Assembly (NCBI RefSeq): GCF_008329585.1
Contig: NZ_NPKP01000009.1
Location: 62,001-126,000 of the forward strand
Origin: Mycolicibacterium sp. P9-22
Lineage (GTDB): Bacteria; Actinomycetota; Actinomycetes; Mycobacteriales; Mycobacteriaceae
Direction: 5' to 3'
Length of the DNA: 64,000 nucleotides
Shown here: one piece after another, positions 59,096 to 64,000 of the stretch
How the letters are laid out: each line of letters starts with the position of its first letter
Numbering within the stretch: the stretch's first letter is position 1
Position numbers and translations under genes: made by a program
Notes under the pieces: generated by a model
Told to the model about the DNA's origin: nothing
The model's input: the letters and a program-made list of their open reading frames with translations, nothing else
Database searches by the model: none

Positions 59096-60598
59096 TTAGG
59101 AGCAGGCGGCGAGCACCAGTTCGCGCACCCGTGCTGCGTCGGCCTGGCCCTTGGTCGCCTTCATCACCGCGCCCACGATCGCGCCGGCGGCCTGCACCTT
59201 GCCGCCGCGGATCTTCTCGGCGATATCGGGTTGCGCGGCCAGCGCCTCGTCGATGGCCGCCTGGATCAGCGAATCGTCGCGCACCACGACCAGACCGCGG
59301 TCGTTCATCACCTGCTCGGGTTCGCCCTCGCCGGCGAGCACGCCCTCGATGACCTGGCGGGCCAGCTTGTTCGACAGCTTGCCCTCGTCGATCAACTTCA
59401 CCACCGCGGCCACCTGGGTGGGCGTGATCGGCAGGGCGTCCAACTCGACGCCGGCCTCATTGGCCTTCTGCACCAGGAAGTTGCCCCACAGGGCACGGGC
59501 GGACTCGCTGGAGGCGCCCTGAGCCACCGTCGCGGCCACCAGATCGATGGCGCCGTTGTTGACCAGGTCACGCATCACCTCATCGGAGATGCCCCACTCC
59601 TGCTGAACCCGGTCGCGCACCAACCACGGAAGCTCAGGGATGGTGCCGCGCAACCGCTCCACCAGCTCCGCCGACGGTGCCACCGGCTCCAGGTCGGGCT
59701 CCGGGAAGTACCGGTAGTCCTGCGCGGTTTCCTTGCTGCGGCCGGCATTGGTGTGCCCGTCCTCATGGAAGTGCCGCGTCTCCTGGGTGACGGTGCCACC
59801 GGACTTCAGCACCGCCGCCTGCCTGCGCATCTCGTAGCGGACCGCCACCTCGACACTCTTGAGCGAGTTGACGTTCTTGGTCTCGGTGCGGGTGCCGAAC
59901 TCGGCTGCGCCCTTGGGTTTCAGCGACAGGTTGGCGTCGCAGCGCATCGATCCCTGGTCCATCCGGACATCGGACACATCCAGCCCGCGCAGCAGATCGC
60001 GCAGTGCGGTCACGTACGCGCGCGCGATCTCCGGGGCCCGTTCACCGGTGCCCTCGATCGGGCGGGTGACGATCTCGATGAGGGGCACACCGGCCCTGTT
60101 GAAGTCGGCGAGCGACGTCGTCGCACCGGAGATGCGGCCGGTGTCACTGCCCAGGTGGGTGAGCTTGCCGGTGTCCTCCTCCATGTGCGCGCGTTCGATC
60201 TCGATGCGCCAGGTGGTGCCATCGTCGAGCGGCACGTCCAGGTAGCCGTTGATCGCGATCGGCTCGTCGTACTGCGAGATCTGGTAGTTCTTCGGCTGAT
60301 CGGGATAGAAGTAGTTCTTCCTGGCGAAACGTCCCCATGGCGCGATATCGCAGTTGAGCGCCAGTCCGATCCGGATCGCCGATTCCACCGCGGCCTGGTT
60401 GAGCACGGGCAGCGAGCCGGGCAGACCCAGGCATACCGGGCACACCTGGGTGTTGGGCTCGGCACCGAACTTGTTGGCGCACGGGCAGAACATCTTGGTG
60501 GCGGTGGACAGCTCGACGTGCACTTCCATGCCCATCACGGGGTCGAACTCGGCGATGACGTCGTCGTAGTCCACGAGGTCGGCAGTAGAAGTGGTCAT
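59096..60598 (-). CDS. gatB: Aspartyl/glutamyl-tRNA amidotransferase subunit B
   Basis: 500 aa. With GatA and GatC it converts Glu-tRNA(Gln) and Asp-tRNA(Asn) to Gln- and Asn-tRNA. The catalytic cradle domain starts GMEVHVELSTATKMFC and carries the zinc cysteines in CPCANKFG and VCPVCLGLPG; the C-terminal YqeY-like tail binds tRNA and ends at AARVRELVLAACS. In M. tuberculosis pfkA and gatA lie upstream; here a MarR gene does, so the operon is different. The window also contains tRNA-Gln and gltX. Confidence 0.96.
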   Translation of the reverse strand: MTTSTADLVDYDDVIAEFDPVMGMEVHVELSTATKMFCPCANKFGAEPNTQVCPVCLGLPGSLPVLNQAAVESAIRIGLALNCDIAPWGRFARKNYFYPDQPKNYQISQYDEPIAINGYLDVPLDDGTTWRIEIERAHMEEDTGKLTHLGSDTGRISGATTSLADFNRAGVPLIEIVTRPIEGTGERAPEIARAYVTALRDLLRGLDVSDVRMDQGSMRCDANLSLKPKGAAEFGTRTETKNVNSLKSVEVAVRYEMRRQAAVLKSGGTVTQETRHFHEDGHTNAGRSKETAQDYRYFPEPDLEPVAPSAELVERLRGTIPELPWLVRDRVQQEWGISDEVMRDLVNNGAIDLVAATVAQGASSESARALWGNFLVQKANEAGVELDALPITPTQVAAVVKLIDEGKLSNKLARQVIEGVLAGEGEPEQVMNDRGLVVVRDDSLIQAAIDEALAAQPDIAEKIRGGKVQAAGAIVGAVMKATKGQADAARVRELVLAACS

Positions 60599-60613
60599 GC
60601 TGCGATTTTAGGG

Positions 60614-61087
60614 TCAGCCCTCGGCCAGCTTCGGATGCACTCCCGGGCTCATGCCCAATCCGGCCGAGATGGTCTGCAGCAGACCCAGCAGCACCGCGCG
60701 TTCCTGCGCAGTGAGCGAGGCGGTGATCTCGTCCTCCTGGGCGCGGCCCTGGACATCCAGATCAGGCAGCAGCTCACGACCGGCATCCGTCAACGTGACA
60801 GCGAATGCACGGCGATCATCCGGGTGCGGGCGGCGCGCCACCAGCCCTTTTTCCTCCAGATCATCGATGACCGCCACCATGGCGTTGCGGTGGATGCCGA
60901 GCCGTTGCGAGAGCTGCCGCTGCGACTGCCCGTCACCGGCAGCCAGCGCCATCAGCACCGCATAGGTGCGCGGTCCGACGCCGTAGGGCAACAGCCGGGT
61001 GACGAAATCATCGGCGATGTGCACACCGAGCTGAGACAGCAGGAACGGGATGCGCTGATGCAGCTCCACGATGCCGGGTCCGGTCAC
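60614..61087 (-). CDS. MarR family transcriptional regulator
   Basis: 157 aa. Winged helix with GQSQRQLSQRLGIHRNAMVAVIDDLEEKGLVARRPHPDDRRAFAVTLT, the full MarR recognition helix and wing DDRR. It is divergent from an NmrA-like reductase gene and separated from it by palindromic sequence at 61112-61138, suggesting that it controls that gene and itself. GTG start at 61087. Confidence 0.93.
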   Translation of the reverse strand: MTGPGIVELHQRIPFLLSQLGVHIADDFVTRLLPYGVGPRTYAVLMALAAGDGQSQRQLSQRLGIHRNAMVAVIDDLEEKGLVARRPHPDDRRAFAVTLTDAGRELLPDLDVQGRAQEDEITASLTAQERAVLLGLLQTISAGLGMSPGVHPKLAEG

Positions 61088-61111
61088 CGCCTCAGACTAG
61101 CCCGGCACTTG

Positions 61112-61138
61112 ATAGTCATATATCGTGATAATCACTAT
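61112..61138. promoter_or_regulatory. MarR operator region
   Basis: ATAGT-N17-ACTAT encloses a second perfect dyad, GTGAT-A-ATCAC (61125-61135). A CGTGAtAAT/CGTGAcAAT direct repeat overlaps it. All lie in the 75-bp AT-rich gap between the MarR and NmrA-like genes. Confidence 0.55.
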
Positions 61139-61162
61139 TCGTGACAATATTTGGAGGTCATC

Positions 61163-61855
61163 ATGCGCATTGCCGTCTTCGGCGCCAACGGTCAGACCGG
61201 TCGGCTATTGACTCAACGGGTCCTCGACGCGGGACACGAAGCGGTCGCGGTGACGCGCAGGCCCGCCGAGTTCCCACTGTCCGGCGAGCGGCTACGCATC
61301 GCCGACGCGGACGCCCACCATCCCGCGGACGTCGCCGCCGCGATTGCGGGTGCCGACGCCGTGATCTCTGCGCTCGGCGTGCCGATGACCCTGCGCCGCA
61401 TCGACACCTACTCGGTCGCCGCCCAAAACATCGTGAAGGCCATGGCGGACAACCGGATTCGGCGCCTCGTCGTCGTCAGCTCTACCGCGGTGGCCAGCTA
61501 TCCCGGCCGCACCGGAGCACCGCCGGCACTGAAGTTCGTCGAACCCGTGCTCAAGACGAGCATCGGCCGGACCACCTACGCCGACCAGCGCGCGATGGAA
61601 TCGGTGGTCGCCGGCAGCGGGCTGGACTGGACGGTGGTGCGCCCGTCCGGCTTGTTCGATCTGGACCATGTCACCGATTACCTTGCCGGAGAGGATGATC
61701 CGGTGGGGGCATTCACCTCACGTACCGACCTTGCGCATTACCTGCTGGCGCTGGCGCAGACATCCGGGCCACACGCCCCCGTGACGATCTCCACCGTGGC
61801 CGACACTCCGACGCTGTGGGACATGGTGCGCCGCGAGGCCTTCACCTCGGCGTGA
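61163..61855 (+). CDS. NmrA/SDR-like NAD(P)-binding protein
   Basis: 230 aa. Atypical short-chain dehydrogenase fold: RIAVFGANGQTGRLLTQRVLDAGH is the NAD(P)-binding GxxGxxG motif, and LVVVSSTAVASYP and DWTVVRPSGLFD are the NmrA/flavin-reductase (BVR-B like) markers. The catalytic Tyr-x-x-x-Lys is not evident, so it could be a sensor or a flavin/quinone reductase. ATG 61163 with GGAGG 5 nt upstream is the start. Probably repressed by the divergent MarR protein. Confidence 0.9.
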   Translation: MRIAVFGANGQTGRLLTQRVLDAGHEAVAVTRRPAEFPLSGERLRIADADAHHPADVAAAIAGADAVISALGVPMTLRRIDTYSVAAQNIVKAMADNRIRRLVVVSSTAVASYPGRTGAPPALKFVEPVLKTSIGRTTYADQRAMESVVAGSGLDWTVVRPSGLFDLDHVTDYLAGEDDPVGAFTSRTDLAHYLLALAQTSGPHAPVTISTVADTPTLWDMVRREAFTSA

Positions 61856-61862
61856 GCGGAGG

Positions 61863-62870
61863 TCACTTCATGGTGGCGACGTTGCGCCAGAAGTTCTGCA
61901 GGCTGTCGGTGCCGCCGAACAGGGTGGTGAAGTTCGTGGAGTCGACCAGCACGATATGACCGGCCCGCCGCCCTGTGGGTGGCATGGAGATCAGTGCATT
62001 GAACTCGGTCTGGCCGGCCGCGGTAAAGGGGTGCGGGCGGTGCGGGTCGACCCGTTGCCTGCCGAGCACCACCAGGTCCGGGCCCTCCGGTGCGGTCAGT
62101 TCGTAGTGCGGCAGGTGCGGGTGGAAGTTGAAGGTCGTGACGTCGGCCAGCAGTCCGGTCTCGTCGAGATCGTGAAACGCGGTCAGCGGCGCGATCTGGT
62201 TGATGGTGCCCTCGACCACGGCCGGGCGTAGCCCCCAGGTGTTGTGCACCGGCACGCCCAGCGCCGCCATCAGGGAGCGGGTGTACTGGCTGAAACGCTG
62301 TTGCCTGGGCACCAGCCGGTCGCCGTGGTGCAGGTATTCGATCTGGCGCTGGTCGTAGTCGTCGGTGAATCCGACATCGTGGTGCGGGGCCAGCACCAGG
62401 CAGGTGCCCTCGCGTTGCAGCCACCGCCCGATCGCGGCGACCTCATCGGGATGGGCGTCCTGCGCCGACGGCAGGTGGTCGAGACCGAACACCATCAGGG
62501 TGTCGGTATCGGCCAGGATGCGTTCGTCGATCGGTAACCGGTAGCCCGCCTGGTCGATACGTTGGAACACCGCCACCGGGTGCCCGGTCGCCTCCCCGGC
62601 CAGTGCCTGGAACGCCAGCGTGGAACGGTGGAAGAGTTCGAGCGTGCCGGGGATGCCCTGCAGAAAATTCGCCGCGTCGTACTCGGGTGTCTCATAGGCC
62701 GGCCACAGCACATTGCGGACCTCGGTGATGGTGGAGAACCGGTTCGCCATGGCGGCCGGATCCCGTTGCGCCTCCCAGGGATAGCTCCACGTCCAGTAGA
62801 TGCTGATCCGGCGCCGCCCGTTGTGCGGGCGCGCCACATGGGTCTGGTTGTAGGTGCGCGCGGCGGTCAT
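61863..62870 (-). CDS. Protein of unknown function next to Dyp peroxidase
   Basis: 335 aa soluble protein. I do not recognise it. The central part (LMVFGLDHLP, then VAAIGRWLQREGTCLVLAPHHDVGF) has the alternating hydrophobic-strand/helix pattern of glutamine-amidotransferase-like or ThuA-like folds, but the nucleophile elbow is absent. The sequence is rich in His and Trp in its first 60 residues. It starts one base after the stop of the Dyp-type peroxidase, so the two are co-transcribed and may share a substrate. Confidence 0.75.
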   Translation of the reverse strand: MTAARTYNQTHVARPHNGRRRISIYWTWSYPWEAQRDPAAMANRFSTITEVRNVLWPAYETPEYDAANFLQGIPGTLELFHRSTLAFQALAGEATGHPVAVFQRIDQAGYRLPIDERILADTDTLMVFGLDHLPSAQDAHPDEVAAIGRWLQREGTCLVLAPHHDVGFTDDYDQRQIEYLHHGDRLVPRQQRFSQYTRSLMAALGVPVHNTWGLRPAVVEGTINQIAPLTAFHDLDETGLLADVTTFNFHPHLPHYELTAPEGPDLVVLGRQRVDPHRPHPFTAAGQTEFNALISMPPTGRRAGHIVLVDSTNFTTLFGGTDSLQNFWRNVATMK

Positions 62871-62871
62871 G

Positions 62872-64000
62872 TCACTCCCCCGCGCCGAGCGACGTCAGAT
62901 ACCTCATCGCCGACATGCCCGGCAGAAAAAAGTACGCTCCACCGGTGAGGGTGGTGAAAGCCGGCAGTCCCTTGTGCACCTTGCGGATCGGGCGTTTGGG
63001 CACGGTGAAATCCAGGGTGCCGTCCTGTGCCCCGCAGATCGGATCGTGTTCGTTTCCCAACTCGTGGAACGCCTTGTCGTTGATCCAGACGTTCTGCGCG
63101 AACTCGAACTGGCGCACCAGATCCGCACAGATGATGAAGGCCGCGATACCGCGCTCGACGCCGTCATCGGGTGCGCCATCCGGCAGCGCCGGGCCGTAGG
63201 TCGCGCCACGCCGGATCATCCGGCGCCGGTTCATGTAATGCGCGGTGTCACGAGGGTTGAGCCGGCGGGCGTGTGAACCCAGTGGGCAGGCGTACCCGTG
63301 TGGATCCATCTCCTTGTAGTTGAAGTCGTTGTTGCGCATGGGGTCGCCACCCAACTCCGGGTCGTCGCGCTCGGGTGCCAGCACCAGGGGCGCACCGCTG
63401 CGCCAGCGGCCCATGAACTTGGCCGCCAGAAGTTCCTGCTCCTCCACGGTCTCCGCGTGATCGCTCAGGTACTCACGAAAAATGCCGACGTGCTCCTGCA
63501 GCCTCCGGTAGGCCATGAAGCTGGCATTGCGCGACAGAACTTCGGGCTGAGGAAGATTCGTGACCGGACCGTTCTCGTCGGGATAGCCGAGGATGAACTC
63601 CCCCGCCTCCAGCGCGTCGCCGGAACCCGGTGTCGGTTCCTCGCCTGATCCCTTCATCACCGGCTGGGACAACCGGTCCCGGAAGCCGAAATGATCGTGC
63701 GCGTAGTTGAACGGCGGCGAGGCGTTCAGGTCCAGATAGGACAGGCTGCGCACACCCTCGGTGCGGGCGAGCAGTTTGTCGTGTTCCTCGATGGAGCGGG
63801 CGCACTGCTCGTCGGTGCGGGAGAACAGGATCGCGATGGCGTGCACGTCGTCGCCGGCCAGCCCGCCTACCCAGTGTTCGGGCGCACTGGAGCCGGTGTC
63901 ACCGAGGATCGAGGCCCTGGCGGCCATTCCTTCGCGGAACGCGTCGGGAAAGGTTGCCAGCGAGTCCTCGGGCACGCCGAGCGCCCGCAGCCCGGTCCAG
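62872..64000 (-). CDS. Dyp-type heme peroxidase (5' end outside window)
   Basis: About 376 codons are visible; the frame stays open past position 64000 (WTGLRALGVPEDS), so the N-terminus is missing. Dyp features: AHDHFGFRDRLSQPVMKG is the GxxDG region with distal Asp, though the final Gly is Arg here; PLGSHARRLNPRD contains the proximal heme His; FFLPGMSAMRYLTS is the C-terminal heme-pocket segment. The long insertion-containing sequence fits the class with dispersed domains. Followed by the unknown 335-aa protein. Confidence 0.9.
   Translation of the reverse strand, partial: WTGLRALGVPEDSLATFPDAFREGMAARASILGDTGSSAPEHWVGGLAGDDVHAIAILFSRTDEQCARSIEEHDKLLARTEGVRSLSYLDLNASPPFNYAHDHFGFRDRLSQPVMKGSGEEPTPGSGDALEAGEFILGYPDENGPVTNLPQPEVLSRNASFMAYRRLQEHVGIFREYLSDHAETVEEQELLAAKFMGRWRSGAPLVLAPERDDPELGGDPMRNNDFNYKEMDPHGYACPLGSHARRLNPRDTAHYMNRRRMIRRGATYGPALPDGAPDDGVERGIAAFIICADLVRQFEFAQNVWINDKAFHELGNEHDPICGAQDGTLDFTVPKRPIRKVHKGLPAFTTLTGGAYFFLPGMSAMRYLTSLGAGE

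Overview
The window is chromosomal DNA from a high-GC actinobacterium, almost certainly a fast-growing or environmental mycobacterium (Mycolicibacterium type). The evidence is a mycobacterial gene order that I recognise from memory as the Rv2965c to Rv3009c segment of M. tuberculosis (coaD, rsmD, recG, ung, thiL, ddl, gpsA, fbiD, ppk, mutT1, hupB, leuDC, gltX, leuB, serA, ilvCNB, lppZ, gatB). Mycobacterial traits include SepIVA, a HupB with a Lys/Ala tail, FbiD (F420 synthesis), an LdtB-type L,D-transpeptidase, many GTG starts and many 4-nt start/stop overlaps. Locus tags and family names are from memory; no search was run.

Layout. 1-9.3 kb: cell-elongation protein SepIVA (cut by the left edge), CoA synthesis, RsmD, pyruvate carboxylase, a VKOR/DsbA disulfide pair, a LipN-type esterase and two aldo/keto reductases. 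9.3-18.6 kb: an accessory block absent from the syntenic position in M. tuberculosis as I remember it. It holds a probable diiron protein with a membrane partner and a TetR regulator, a Ser/Thr kinase coupled to a second TetR, and a cell-wall module (beta-lactamase-like protein, DsbA, L,D-transpeptidase, BlaR-type peptidase, BlaI repressor) tied together by two 21-bp operators of identical design. 18.6-36.4 kb: exported HNH nuclease, RecG, DAK/FakA-like protein, L28, Ung, ThiL, D-Ala-D-Ala ligase, a Cys/Met-type PLP enzyme, GpsA, FbiD, polyphosphate kinase, MutT1, HupB, LeuD/LeuC. 36.4-45.7 kb: IclR regulator, DUF1800/DUF1501 pair, tRNA-Glu and tRNA-Gln, GltX, FAH-family hydrolase, MFS transporter, AhpC/AhpD, RibD-like reductase. 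45.7-57.6 kb: LeuB, SerA, a flavin oxidoreductase, WrbA, three tiny stress-type proteins, the ilvBNC operon with an attenuator, CFP6, DoxX, LppZ. 57.6-64 kb: SOS-box-controlled 13E12-type HNH protein, GatB, MarR with its divergent reductase, an unrecognised protein and a Dyp-type peroxidase cut by the right edge.

The branched-chain amino acid genes (leuCD, leuB, ilvBNC) are spread over 20 kb. ilvB is preceded by a 23-codon leader peptide containing a Leu-Val-Val-Ile run and followed by a strong terminator, the classic layout for translation-coupled attenuation. Cell-wall functions recur (ddl, Ldt, beta-lactamase-like, kinase, SepIVA). No rRNA, CRISPR array, insertion sequence, integrase or prophage was seen. 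No stretch longer than 300 bases is without an assigned feature; the two largest CDS gaps (23116-23392 and 54786-55079) contain the features listed.
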